Shown here: positions 25,113 through 33,400 of the stretch, piece by piece
Position numbering within the stretch: the first letter of the stretch is position 1
Layout of the letters: each line of letters opens with the position of its first letter
Assembly: GCA_963838795.1 (NCBI GenBank)
Contig: CAWISL010000010.1
Coordinates: 186,001 to 250,000 of the forward strand
DNA: 64,000 nucleotides
Reading direction: 5' to 3'
Source: JAIBJN01 sp963838795
GTDB taxonomy: Bacteria > Actinomycetota > Thermoleophilia > Gaiellales > Gaiellaceae
Position numbers and translations under genes: made by a program
Notes under the pieces: generated by a model
Told to the model about the DNA's origin: nothing
Database searches by the model: none
The model's input: the letters and a program-made list of their open reading frames with translations, nothing else

Positions 25113-25123
25113 GTGGCTTGCTG

Positions 25124-26101
25124 ATGGCCGAGAAGACCTACCTGCAGGCGATCTCCGACGGGCTGCGCCAGGAGATGCGCCGCGACAAGCGCGTCTTCGT
25201 GATCGGCGAGGACGTTGGCGTCTACGGCGGCGCCTTCAAGGTCACGCAGGGCTTCCAGGAGGAGTTCGGGCCCTGGCGCGTGATCGACGCGCCCCTCGCC
25301 GAGACGGCCATCGTCGGCGGCTGCACAGGCGCCGCCATCATGGGGATGCGGCCGGTTGCCGAGATGCAGTTCGCGGACTTCGTCTCGTGCGCCTGGGATC
25401 ACCTGGTGACAGTGGCGGCCAAGCAGCGCTACCGCGCCGGGACGCCGGTTCCGATCGTCGTACGCTGCCCCTCGGGCGGCGGCTTCTCCGGCGGGCCGTT
25501 CCACTCCCAGAACCCGGAGTCGAGCTTTGCGCACATCCCGGGCCTGAAGGTCGTCTGCCCGGCGACGCCCGAGGACGCCAAGGGCCTCATCGTCACCGCG
25601 ATCGAGGATCCGAACCCGGTTCTCTACTTCGAGCACAAGCACCTCTACCGCCGGATCAAGGCGGATGTCCCCGACGAGCGCTACACGATCCCGTTCGGCG
25701 AGGCCCGCCTACATCGCGAGGGTGACGACGTCACCCTCGTCACCTGGGGAGCGATGGTCTATACCGCGGCCGAGGCCGCGGAGAAGGTCGCCGAGGAGGA
25801 TGGGATCTCCACCGAGATCATCGACCTCCGCTCGATCATGCCCTGGGACAAGAAGGCGGTGCTCGCCTCGGTGGAGAAGACCTCGAAGGTGATCGTCCTG
25901 CACGAGGACACGCATACCGGCGGCTTCGGCGGCGAGATTGCAGCGACGATCGCCGAAGAGGCGTTCGAGCAGCTCGACGCCCCGGTCAAGCGGATCACGG
26001 CACCGGACACGCCGGTCCCCTTCTCTCCGGCGCTCGAGAAAGCGTTCCTGCCCCAGGTCGACGACGTCGTCGCCGGGCTTCGCGAGGTGGCCGCGTACTG
26101 A
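25124..26101 (+). CDS. pdhB: 2-oxoacid (pyruvate) dehydrogenase E1 component, beta subunit
   Basis: 325 residues from the ATG at 25124 (AGGTGG upstream). It has the transketolase-type pyrimidine domain with FVIGEDVGVYGGAFKVTQG and APLAETAIVG, then the C-terminal transketolase domain (IIDLRSIMPWD, HEDTHTGGFGGEI). It forms the alpha2beta2 E1 with the upstream product. The stop overlaps the E2 ATG by one base (TGATG). Confidence 0.9.
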   Translation: MAEKTYLQAISDGLRQEMRRDKRVFVIGEDVGVYGGAFKVTQGFQEEFGPWRVIDAPLAETAIVGGCTGAAIMGMRPVAEMQFADFVSCAWDHLVTVAAKQRYRAGTPVPIVVRCPSGGGFSGGPFHSQNPESSFAHIPGLKVVCPATPEDAKGLIVTAIEDPNPVLYFEHKHLYRRIKADVPDERYTIPFGEARLHREGDDVTLVTWGAMVYTAAEAAEKVAEEDGISTEIIDLRSIMPWDKKAVLASVEKTSKVIVLHEDTHTGGFGGEIAATIAEEAFEQLDAPVKRITAPDTPVPFSPALEKAFLPQVDDVVAGLREVAAY

Positions 26102-27489
26102 TGGCCACGGGGACGCTCGTCGACGTGGTCATGCCCCAGATGGGCGTCTCCGTCTCGGAGGGCACGATCACGAAGTGGCTCAAGTCCGAGGGCGAGGCGA
26201 TCGAGGCGGACGAGACGCTGCTCGAGATCTCGACGGACAAGGTCGACACCGAGGTTCCCAGCCCGGCCACTGGGATCGTGCAGCAGATCCTCGTCCAGGA
26301 GGGCGAGACCGTCGAGGTGGGGACGAAGATCGCGGCGATCGCGCCCGAAGGCGCCCACGCTCCGCCGGCGGCTCCGGCCGCTCCGGCCGCTCCGGCCGCT
26401 CCGGCCGACGAGGCGCCTCCCGAGGCGCCGGACATCGCCGAAACGCTCGAGCCCGAGCCAGCGCCCGAGCCGGTTGCCGAAGCCCAGCCGCCGGTCGCGC
26501 CGCCGGCCGGCGCGGGTCAGGAGAACGGAGCGCGCTTCGTCTCGCCGGTCGTCGCCCGCATCGCCGCCGAGCACGGCGTCGACGTTTCGCTTGTTCCGGG
26601 AACGGGACGCGGCGGGCGGGTAACCAAGAAGGACATCCTCGGGTTCATCGAGGCAGGCGGCGCGCCCGCGCCCACCGAGGCGCCCATCGAGGAGCCGGCG
26701 CCGACGCCGACGGCGGCACCCGAAGCTCCGGCGCCCGCGCCGGCACCTGTTGCCACGCCTGTAGCGGCGCCCCAGGAGGGCGAGTCGGTCGAGGCCATGT
26801 CGGCCATGCGCCGCGGCATCGCGGAGCACATGCGCCGCTCGCTCGACACCTCAGCGCACGTCACGAGTGCGATCGAGGTCGACATGTCCAAGGTGGCCGC
26901 GATCAGGCAGACGCTGAAGAAGGAGTTCCAGGCGTCGTACGGCGTCAACCCAACCTACCTCGCCTTCGTGGCGCGCGCAGCGGTCGAGACCCTGAGGGAC
27001 TACCCCTGGATCAACGGCGAGCTGCGCGGGGACTCGATCGTCACGCGAAGCTACGTCAACCTCGGCTTCGCGGTCGAGCTCGCGGACGGCAAGGGCCTGA
27101 TCGTGCCGGTGGTCAGGAACGCGGAGACCTTGAACCTGCTCGGCATGGCCAAGGCGATCGCGGACATCGCGGCGCGCGCGAGAGAGAAGAAGCTGCTCCC
27201 CGAGGACGTGCAGGGCGGCACCTTCACGATCACGAATCCCGGCGGCTACGGCACCTTCCACGGCACCCCGGTGATCAGCCAGCCCCAGGCCGGCATCCTC
27301 GGCACGTACGCGGTCGTCAAGCGGCCGTGGGTGGTGCAGGACGAGATGGGCGAGGATGTGATCGCGATCCGCTCGATCATGAACCTGACGCTCACGTACG
27401 ACCACCGCCTCGTCGACGGCGCCCTCGCCGGCCGCTTCCTGCGCGACCTGCGCGAACGGCTCCAGACGATGGGCGAGTCGGACTACTAG
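26101..27489 (+). CDS. pdhC: Dihydrolipoamide acyltransferase (E2) of the 2-oxoacid dehydrogenase complex
   Basis: 462 residues in the order: lipoyl domain (1-80, lipoylated Lys-47 in STDKVDTE), Ala/Pro linker with a 4 x 9-bp tandem repeat, peripheral-subunit-binding domain (about 140-180, FVSPVVARIAAEHGVD...GRVTKKDI), second Ala/Pro linker, and catalytic domain (about 225-462) with active-site YDHRLVDG near the end. It transfers the acyl group to CoA. The single lipoyl domain is on the short side for actinobacterial E2s. No dedicated E3 gene is in the operon. Confidence 0.93.
   Translation: MATGTLVDVVMPQMGVSVSEGTITKWLKSEGEAIEADETLLEISTDKVDTEVPSPATGIVQQILVQEGETVEVGTKIAAIAPEGAHAPPAAPAAPAAPAAPADEAPPEAPDIAETLEPEPAPEPVAEAQPPVAPPAGAGQENGARFVSPVVARIAAEHGVDVSLVPGTGRGGRVTKKDILGFIEAGGAPAPTEAPIEEPAPTPTAAPEAPAPAPAPVATPVAAPQEGESVEAMSAMRRGIAEHMRRSLDTSAHVTSAIEVDMSKVAAIRQTLKKEFQASYGVNPTYLAFVARAAVETLRDYPWINGELRGDSIVTRSYVNLGFAVELADGKGLIVPVVRNAETLNLLGMAKAIADIAARAREKKLLPEDVQGGTFTITNPGGYGTFHGTPVISQPQAGILGTYAVVKRPWVVQDEMGEDVIAIRSIMNLTLTYDHRLVDGALAGRFLRDLRERLQTMGESDY
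26371..26406 (+). repeat. Four tandem 9-bp copies in the E2 linker
   Basis: GCTCCGGCC repeated four times exactly, coding for Ala-Pro-Ala steps of the mobile swinging-arm linker. In-frame copy-number change by slippage is likely between strains. Confidence 0.9.
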
Positions 27490-27512
27490 CCGGCCGCAAC
27501 TACGCTTACGGC

Positions 27513-28289
27513 GTGAAGCGAGGCGCGTACCTCCTCAACCTCGGGCCGACACCCTACGCGGCGGCGTGGGAGCTCCAGCGGGCCCTCGCTGCCGCCGTCT
27601 CGCAGGGCGCTGTCCCGGACACGGTGGTGCTCGTGGAGCACCCGCCGGTGATCACGCTGGGACGCCGGACCGACGAGAACGCCGAGCTGCACGTCCCCGT
27701 CGACGCCGCAGTCGAGGTCGTCGAGACGGACCGCGGCGGGAAGTCGACGTTCCACGGCCCCGGGCAGCTCGTCTGCTACCCGATCCTCGATCTCAACCGC
27801 CACGGACGCGACGTGAAGCGCTACGTCCGCGACCTCGAGGAGGCAGCCATCCGCACGATCGCGGCCTTCGGCCTGGAGGCGACGCGGATCGAAGGCCTCA
27901 CCGGCGTCTGGCTCGAGCGCCCTCCTCGGAAGCTCTGCTCCATCGGCGTGCACATCGCGCGCTGGGTGACGACGCACGGCTACGCGCTCAACGTCGATCT
28001 CGACCCCGCGCCGTTCTCCGAGTGGATCACCGCCTGCGGGCTCGAAGACGCGGCGTTCACCACGATGGCGACCGAGCTCGAGCGGCCGATCGCCGTCGCC
28101 GACGTGCGCCCGCAGGCCGCGGCGGCCCTCGAGGAGGTCTTCGGCCTTGCGCTCGAGGAGATCCCAGCAGAGGACGGAGGCGGGCTCTGGCCTCAGCCGG
28201 TGCATGACAAGATCTCGGCAAAGCCGATGCGTAGCGCCACACGATCCGGAGAGGCCGTCGGAGTTGAATCGGTCACTGCCAGTCGCTGA
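27513..28289 (+). CDS. lipB: Lipoyl(octanoyl) transferase
   Basis: 258 residues from a GTG 6 nt after a TACGCT box. The substrate motif RGGKSTFHGPGQLVCYPI is present, as are the catalytic Lys in RKLCSIGVHI and the acyl-accepting Cys in ITACGLEDAAF. It moves octanoyl groups from ACP to E2 and GcvH lipoyl domains. About 40 extra residues follow the normal end, running past the start of lipA (26-nt overlap). Its place after the E2 gene gives it a direct substrate. Confidence 0.92.
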   Translation: MKRGAYLLNLGPTPYAAAWELQRALAAAVSQGAVPDTVVLVEHPPVITLGRRTDENAELHVPVDAAVEVVETDRGGKSTFHGPGQLVCYPILDLNRHGRDVKRYVRDLEEAAIRTIAAFGLEATRIEGLTGVWLERPPRKLCSIGVHIARWVTTHGYALNVDLDPAPFSEWITACGLEDAAFTTMATELERPIAVADVRPQAAAALEEVFGLALEEIPAEDGGGLWPQPVHDKISAKPMRSATRSGEAVGVESVTASR

Positions 28290-29184
28290 GCGCCCCCGGC
28301 GTCCTGAGTGGATGAAGGTGCGCGCGCCAAGCTCGGGCTCGCGCTACTTCGAGGTCCGGGAGCTCCTGCACGGCCAGCGCCTGAACACGATCTGCGAGGA
28401 GGCCCGCTGCCCGAACATCGCCGAGTGCTGGGGGCGAGGGACCGCGACGTTCCAGATCCTCGGCGACACGTGCACCCGCGCCTGCCGCTACTGCTACGTG
28501 CACTCCGGCAGGCCCGACTCCCCGCCCGACCCGCTCGAGCCGCTGCGGCTGGCACAGGCAGCCGCGCACATGGAGCTCAACCACGTCGTCGTTACGTCGG
28601 TCGACCGCGACGACGTCCCGGATCGAGGCGCCGGGCACTACGCCGCCACGATCCGCGCGCTCAAGAGGAAGCTGCCCGACGCGTCGGTCGAGGTGCTCAC
28701 GCCCGACTTTCTCGGCGTCGAGGAGGAGGCCCTTCGAACGGTGCTCGCCGCTCGGCCCGAGGTGTTCAACCACAACATCGAGACCGTCCGCCGCCTGCAC
28801 CGGAGGATGCGCGGCGCCAAGGCGTCCTACGACGGTGCGCTCCGGCTGCTCCGGCGGGCGAAGGAGCTGGCCGCCTACCCCGTTCTCACGAAGTCGGGGA
28901 TCATCGTCGGGCTGGGGGAGACGAACGACGAGGTCGTCCAGACGATGCGCGACCTCCGAGCCCACGACGTCGACGTCGTCACCATCGGGCAGTACCTGCA
29001 GCCGTCGTCGCGCCACGCCACGATCGAGCGCTGGGTGCACCCCGACGAGTTCCGCTGGTTCCGGGAGCAGGGGGAGGCGCTCGGGTTCGGATCCGTCTTC
29101 TCCGGACCGCTCGTCCGCTCCTCCTACCGAGCCGACGAGCAGCGCCACGCCGCCGAGACCGGCCGAGGCGCGCTCGCCTACTGA
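28264..29184 (+). CDS. lipA: Lipoyl synthase (radical SAM)
   Basis: 306 residues from a TTG at 28264, chosen because GGAGAGG lies 9 nt upstream and the protein then begins just before the conserved RRPEWMKVRAP. It has the auxiliary cluster Cys set CEEARCPNIAEC and the radical SAM cluster CTRACRYC. The C-terminal Ser of the auxiliary cluster is in VRSSYRADE. It inserts two sulfur atoms into protein-bound octanoate. The start lies inside the lipB coding region, so the two are translationally coupled. Confidence 0.94.
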   Translation: MNRSLPVAERPRRPEWMKVRAPSSGSRYFEVRELLHGQRLNTICEEARCPNIAECWGRGTATFQILGDTCTRACRYCYVHSGRPDSPPDPLEPLRLAQAAAHMELNHVVVTSVDRDDVPDRGAGHYAATIRALKRKLPDASVEVLTPDFLGVEEEALRTVLAARPEVFNHNIETVRRLHRRMRGAKASYDGALRLLRRAKELAAYPVLTKSGIIVGLGETNDEVVQTMRDLRAHDVDVVTIGQYLQPSSRHATIERWVHPDEFRWFREQGEALGFGSVFSGPLVRSSYRADEQRHAAETGRGALAY

Positions 29185-29195
29185 CGGCGAACGGA

Positions 29196-29220
29196 AGGAG
29201 CCGCCCGATCGGCGGCTCCT
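29196..29220 (+). terminator. Hairpin after lipA
   Basis: AGGAGCCGCC / GGCGGCTCCT, a perfect 10-bp stem with a 5-nt loop, 12 nt after the lipA stop. It has no U-tract, so termination may need Rho or be incomplete. Confidence 0.55.
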
Positions 29221-29349
29221 GCCCGCGGCTCTCCCCCCAACGGTCGACCGGAGGTCGCGACGGACGAGCTCGTGGCCCACCGGCTCGAGAGTTCTCCCCT
29301 CGCGGCGTTCCGGCAAACGCGGTGGGAACCAGGAAGTTAATGACACTAA

Positions 29350-29361
29350 GACACGCGTGTC
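29350..29361. repeat. 12-bp perfect palindrome between lipA and fumC
   Basis: GACACGCGTGTC, preceded by a further GACAC at 29342-29346. It lies 3' of both convergent genes, so a repressor operator is not expected there. Significance is unknown. Confidence 0.35.
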
Positions 29362-29371
29362 AAGAGCCGCT

Positions 29372-30700
29372 TCAGTCCATGTGCGGCCGTGCCATCCCGC
29401 GGTAGTCGAGCGCCTTCTCGAGCGTCTCCTCGTCGACCCCGGCCTCACGGGCGACCTCGCGCAGCGAACGACCGGAGGCGGCCGCTTCCTTCACGATCTC
29501 GCTCGCCCTGTCGTAGCCGATGTGCGGGTTGAGCGCCGTCGCCGCCGAGAGCGTCAGCTCGGCATAGCGCTCCAGCGTCTCGAGGTTCGGCTCGATCCCG
29601 TCGACGCACTTCTCCGCGAAGAGCCGGGAGGCGGCTGCCAGCAGCTGGATCGACCCGAGCAGGTTGCGGGCCATCATTGGCACGAACACGTTCAGCTCGA
29701 AGTGGCCCTGGAGCCCGCCGACGGTGATGGCGGCGTCGTTGCCGATCACCTGCGCGGCGACCTGCGTGACGACCTCGGGGATCACCGGGTTCACCTTGCC
29801 GGGCATGATCGAGCTGCCCTTCTGCAGCGCCGGAAGGGCGATCTCCGCGAGGCCGGCTCGGGGCCCGGAGCCCATCAGCCGGATGTCGTTGGCGATCTTG
29901 GTGAGCGAGACGGCCACGGTCTTGAGTGCGCCGGAGGCTTCGACGAGCGCGTCCCGCGCGGCCTGCGCCTCGAAGGAGTCAGCCGGGGGGAGAATGGTGA
30001 GACCGGTCTCCGCCGCGAGCTTCGCCCGAACGCGCTCGGCGAACTCCGAATGGGTGTTGAGCCCGGTGCCGGTCGCGGTGCCACCGAGGGGCACCTGGCC
30101 GACCCGGTCAAGCGTGGACTCGACGCGCGCCACCCCCTCGCGGACCTGGGCGGCGTAGCCGCCGAACTCCTGGCCGAGCGTGATCGGCACCGCGTCCATC
30201 AGGTGCGTCCGGCCCGACTTGACGAGATCGGCGAACTCGACCGCCTTACGCTCGAGCGACTCGGCCAAGACCGTAAGGCTCGGGATCAGGTCGCTCACGA
30301 GCTGTTCGAGAGCGGCGAGGTGCACCGCCGATGGGAAGACGTCGTTCGACGACTGGCCCATGTTCACGTCGTCGTTCGCGTGGATGTCCTCGCCCGCGAG
30401 CGAGGCGATCACCTCGTTCGCGTTCATGTTCGAGGACGTGCCGGAGCCGGTCTGAAAGACGTCGATGGGAAACTGGTCGTCGAACTCGCCCGCAGCGACG
30501 CGATCGGCGGCTCGGGCGATGCGCTCGGCCTTGTCGGGCTCGAGAAGCCCGAGCTCGGCGTTGACGCGCGCGGCGGCCGCCTTGATGCGACCCAGCCAGC
30601 GGGCGACGGACGCCGGGATCGGCTCGCCCGAGACCGGGAAGTTCTCGACGGCCTTCATCGTCTCGCCTCCCCAAAGCTCGCCGGGAACGGTCTCGCTCAC
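29372..30700 (-). CDS. fumC: Fumarate hydratase, class II
   Basis: 442 residues. The superfamily signature GSSIMPGKVNP is present, together with FQTGSGTSSNMNANEV and SGRTHLMDAVPITLGQE. It converts fumarate to malate in the TCA cycle and is oxygen-stable, having no Fe-S cluster. The GTG at 30700 lies 6 nt after TAGACT (complement of 30707-30712), indicating a leaderless mRNA. The terminus LDYRGMARPHMD is slightly shorter than in E. coli FumC but complete. Confidence 0.94.
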   Translation of the reverse strand: MSETVPGELWGGETMKAVENFPVSGEPIPASVARWLGRIKAAAARVNAELGLLEPDKAERIARAADRVAAGEFDDQFPIDVFQTGSGTSSNMNANEVIASLAGEDIHANDDVNMGQSSNDVFPSAVHLAALEQLVSDLIPSLTVLAESLERKAVEFADLVKSGRTHLMDAVPITLGQEFGGYAAQVREGVARVESTLDRVGQVPLGGTATGTGLNTHSEFAERVRAKLAAETGLTILPPADSFEAQAARDALVEASGALKTVAVSLTKIANDIRLMGSGPRAGLAEIALPALQKGSSIMPGKVNPVIPEVVTQVAAQVIGNDAAITVGGLQGHFELNVFVPMMARNLLGSIQLLAAASRLFAEKCVDGIEPNLETLERYAELTLSAATALNPHIGYDRASEIVKEAAASGRSLREVAREAGVDEETLEKALDYRGMARPHMD

Positions 30701-30747
30701 GCTCTGAGTCTAGTCGCGACCAGCTTCGGAGCCACCCCTCTGTCTTT

Positions 30748-30833
30748 GGGGCACCCCTCTCCCACCACCCGCTCACCAGCGTAACGGTGAACTTCGCGCG
30801 CGTGGGACACGGGACCGTGCCGAAAGCGTGACG
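30748..30833 (+). repeat. Dispersed intergenic repeat, copy A
   Basis: About 86 bp between fumC and the ferredoxin reductase gene. It shares GGGGCACCCC, then TCCCACCACCCGCT, then AGCGTA-CG, and near the end AGCGTG-CG, in the same order and spacing with 37194-37277. No coding potential is evident. Confidence 0.6.
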
Positions 30834-30849
30834 TTCGCGCGGGGTGCGC

Positions 30850-31860
30850 TCAGTCCGTCGAGTACTTCGGCTGGACCTTCTCGCCGCGGATCTTGGCGAC
30901 GGCCTGGTTCGCGGCGACGGCGGCCTCGCCGAAGCCCACGGAGATCAGGGTGATCTTCCCCTCGTAGCCGGCGGCGTCGCCCGCGGCGTAGACGCCGGCG
31001 ATCGTCGTCTCCATCGTCGACGGGTCGACGAGCACCTGGCGCTTGCCGTGGAGCTCGAGGCCCCAGTCGGCGATCGAGCCGAGATGGGAGTGGAAGCCGA
31101 GAAGGGTGATGAGCGCGTCGCACTCGACCTCGAAGAGCTCCCCGGTCGTCGTGTCCTCGAGCGTCACCGCCTCGATGTCGCCGTCGCCTCGGACGCCGCG
31201 CACCTCCGCGGGGATGCAGATTCGAACGGCGCCGTGCTCCTCGAGCTCCCGCGCCTCCTTGACCGAGGTCTCGAGCGCGCGGAATCGCTCGCGCCGATGG
31301 ACGAGCGTGATCGGGAGCCGAGCCGTGTCCTGCAGGCCGAGCGTCCAGTCGAGGGCAGAGTCCCCGCCGCCGACGATGACGCACGCCTTGTCCCGGAAGA
31401 CGTCCTTCCGCCTGACGAAGTAGTGGAGCCCGCGGCCCTCCCAGTCATCGATGTCCTCGATCTCGAGCTTGCGGGGCTCGAAGGCCCCGTGCCCGGCCGT
31501 CACGATGAGCATGCGGGTCGGGAACGTCTCGCCCTGGTGCGTGGTGAGGATGAGGTGCTCCTCGCCGTTGACGCCGACCCGCTGGAGGTCCTTCACCTCC
31601 TGGTTGAGGAAGGCCTCGGCGCCGAACTGGAGGCCCTGCTCGACGCAGAGGTCGACGAGCGCCTGGCCCTGGATCTTCGGATGTCCGGCGACGTCGTAGA
31701 CGTGCTTCTCTGGGTAGACAGCGGCGACCTGGCCGCCGAGCTGACCGAGGCTTTCGACGAGCCTGACCGAGGCGTCGCGGTGGCCGGCGTAGTACGCCGC
31801 CGCGAGCCCGACGGGGCCGGCGCCGATGATGGTGATGTCGACGACGTGGTGGTCGCTCAA
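30850..31860 (-). CDS. Ferredoxin--NADP+ reductase, thioredoxin-reductase-like type
   Basis: 336 residues. It has an FAD-binding GAGPVGLAAAYYAG at the N-terminus, an NADPH site VIVGGGDSALDWTLGL in the middle, and AAGDAAGYEGKITLISVGFGEAAVAAN at the end. It lacks the redox CxxC of thioredoxin reductases, the hallmark of the bacterial TrxR-like ferredoxin reductases (YumC type). It exchanges electrons between ferredoxin and NADP(H). The TTG at 31860 follows a TAATCT box by 9 nt. Confidence 0.87.
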   Translation of the reverse strand: MSDHHVVDITIIGAGPVGLAAAYYAGHRDASVRLVESLGQLGGQVAAVYPEKHVYDVAGHPKIQGQALVDLCVEQGLQFGAEAFLNQEVKDLQRVGVNGEEHLILTTHQGETFPTRMLIVTAGHGAFEPRKLEIEDIDDWEGRGLHYFVRRKDVFRDKACVIVGGGDSALDWTLGLQDTARLPITLVHRRERFRALETSVKEARELEEHGAVRICIPAEVRGVRGDGDIEAVTLEDTTTGELFEVECDALITLLGFHSHLGSIADWGLELHGKRQVLVDPSTMETTIAGVYAAGDAAGYEGKITLISVGFGEAAVAANQAVAKIRGEKVQPKYSTD

Positions 31861-31899
31861 GGCGACCTCAGATTAGCGACGTGCTCCGCGAAAGCGCGC

Positions 31900-32298
31900 T
31901 TAGTGAGAGCAGCCGGCGCCGCAGCCGCTGCCGCCGGCGTGCGCATGGGCCGGCTCGCCGCCCGCCTCGTCTTTCGCCTGGAAGGAGGAGCCGCAGCCGC
32001 AGGCCGCCTCCACGTTCGGGTTGTTGATCGCAAAGCCCGCGCCCATCAGGGCATCGACGAAGTCGATCTCGGAGCCGGCGAGGTAGGGAGCGCTGAAAGG
32101 GTCGACGACGACGCGGACGCCGTGCATCTCGACCTCGTTGTCACCGTCCTGCGGCCCCCGGTCGAAGCCGAGCGCGTACTGGAAGCCCGAGCAGCCCCCG
32201 CCTTGCACCGCGATTCGAAGGACGCTGACGTCGCCTTCGGGCTCCTGCAACATCAGCTCCTTGATCTTCGCGGCGGCGGTCTCGGTGACGGTCACCAT
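31900..32298 (-). CDS. Iron-sulfur cluster carrier, HesB/IscA/ErpA family, with Cys/His-rich tail
   Basis: 132 residues. The three cluster cysteines are in GGGCSGFQY and ACGCGSSF. After the normal end (about residue 107) there are about 25 extra residues, EAGGEPAHAHAGGSGCGAGCSH, that add two Cys and several His and could bind metal. It delivers Fe-S clusters to target enzymes. It is divergent from the nuo operon, whose subunits need many clusters. The ATG at 32298 is supported by the promoter and by the usual MVTVTETAAAKIKEL start. Confidence 0.9.
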   Translation of the reverse strand: MVTVTETAAAKIKELMLQEPEGDVSVLRIAVQGGGCSGFQYALGFDRGPQDGDNEVEMHGVRVVVDPFSAPYLAGSEIDFVDALMGAGFAINNPNVEAACGCGSSFQAKDEAGGEPAHAHAGGSGCGAGCSH

Positions 32299-32307
32299 TC
32301 TCGTCTG

Positions 32308-32335
32308 AGTGTAGCAACGGGCTCCGCCGCGCCAA
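32308..32335 (-). promoter_or_regulatory. Promoter of the ErpA/IscA-type gene
   Basis: Minus strand: -35 TTGGCG (complement of 32330-32335), 16-nt spacer, -10 TACACT (complement of 32308-32313), 9 nt before the ATG. Confidence 0.55.
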
Positions 32336-32422
32336 GACCCTGACTTTGTGACGCCCGTAGCACGGCGTTTCTTCAGGCCCAGAGCCGGTTTCCGACGACC
32401 CGCGCAGACCACTTGTGAGCGC

Positions 32423-32428
32423 TAGGAT
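32423..32428 (+). promoter_or_regulatory. -10 box of the nuo operon (leaderless)
   Basis: TAGGAT ends 7 nt before the GTG at 32436. No clear -35 sequence is visible. It is the only convincing promoter before nuoA. Confidence 0.5.
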
Positions 32429-32435
32429 GCCCGAT

Positions 32436-32822
32436 GTGCAGGCCGTGCTTCTCGCCGCGCTTGACGACTGGTTCCCCTTCCTCGTCTACGCGCTCCTCGC
32501 GGCGGCGATTCCGGCGTCGATGCTCTTCGCCTCGTTCGCGCTCTCGACCCGGCGGACGCAGGCTCGCCCCAAGGCTCAGCGTATGCCCTTCGAGTCGGGA
32601 GTCTCGACCGGCCCGCCCAAGCAGCAGCGGTTCACGGTCAGCTTCTACCTGACGGCGATGCTCTTCATCGTCTTCGACATCGAGATCGTCTTCCTCTATC
32701 CCGTGGCGGTCGTCCTCGACCGGGTGGGGACGTTCGCGCTCGCCGAGTTCGGATTCTTCATCGGGATCCTCGCCATCGCGTACGTCTACGTCTGGAAGCG
32801 GGGTGCGCTCGAGTGGCGGTGA
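32436..32822 (+). CDS. nuoA: NADH-quinone oxidoreductase subunit A
   Basis: 128 residues with three transmembrane helices. The hallmark FDIEIVFLYPVAVVL lies in the second helix region, and the quinone-chamber loop reads RMPFESGVSTG. It is part of the membrane arm near the quinone site of complex I. The GTG at 32436 is preferred because it sits 7 nt after the -10 box. In-frame GTG 32415 and ATG 32427 lie upstream of or inside that box. It overlaps nuoB. Confidence 0.92.
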   Translation: MQAVLLAALDDWFPFLVYALLAAAIPASMLFASFALSTRRTQARPKAQRMPFESGVSTGPPKQQRFTVSFYLTAMLFIVFDIEIVFLYPVAVVLDRVGTFALAEFGFFIGILAIAYVYVWKRGALEWR

Positions 32823-33400
32823 AGCGAAAGCGGCTCGCCGACTACGGCCTCCAGTCCGAGCGGACGCTCATGTCCGGGAAGGGCCCCGGCGTCTTCGAGA
32901 AGGAGCTTGGCGCGGACGAGCTCGAGGAGCGACTGCTCCTCACCACGGTCCAGAAGGCGGTGGCGTGGGCGCAGGGCTACTCGATCTGGCCGGACACCTT
33001 CGGGCTCGCGTGCTGCGCGATCGAGATGATGTCGATCGTCTCCTCGCGCTACGACGTCGCCCGCTTCGGCGCCGAGGTGTTCCGCTCCTCGCCACGCCAG
33101 GCCGACCTCCTCATCGTCTCTGGCCGGGTCGCGCACAAGATGACGAGGCCGCTGCGCGAGATCTACGACCAGATGCTGCAGCCGAAGTGGGTCATCGCCA
33201 TGGGGGCATGCGCGAGCTCGGGCGGGATGTTCAACAACTACGCGATTCTCCAGGGCGTCGACAAGATCGTCCCCGTGGACATCCACGTGCCCGGCTGCCC
33301 GCCGCGGCCCGAGGCCCTGCTCGAAGGGATCGTGCGGCTGCAGGAGAAGATCCGCGCCGGCGTCCCGCCCGCCTACGAGATCCGCGGGGTCGCCGAGTGA
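32819..33400 (+). CDS. nuoB: NADH-quinone oxidoreductase subunit B
   Basis: 193 residues. It carries the four ligands of cluster N2, the last cluster before quinone: tandem Cys in LACCAIEMM, Cys in GACASSGG and Cys in VPGCPPRPE. The GTG at 32819 overlaps the nuoA stop (GTGA). GTG 32813 is the alternative. It starts the peripheral arm genes in the standard A-B-C-D order. Confidence 0.95.
   Translation: MKRKRLADYGLQSERTLMSGKGPGVFEKELGADELEERLLLTTVQKAVAWAQGYSIWPDTFGLACCAIEMMSIVSSRYDVARFGAEVFRSSPRQADLLIVSGRVAHKMTRPLREIYDQMLQPKWVIAMGACASSGGMFNNYAILQGVDKIVPVDIHVPGCPPRPEALLEGIVRLQEKIRAGVPPAYEIRGVAE

Noticed and set aside
26371..26406. CRISPR-like or minisatellite array
   Set aside because: The repeats are 9 bp, in frame, and code for the Ala-Pro linker of E2. 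There are no spacers or cas genes anywhere in the window.
27513..28289. Apparent loss of the catalytic Cys in LipB (RWVTTHG where E. coli has RGCSFHG)
   Set aside because: The acyl-binding Cys is in the later motif (NPCG in E. coli), which is kept here as TACGLED. The partner Lys is also present, so the enzyme should be active.
29342..29361. Repressor operator (GACACGCGTGTC)
   Set aside because: It lies downstream of both flanking convergent genes, with no promoter nearby, so I list it only as a palindrome.
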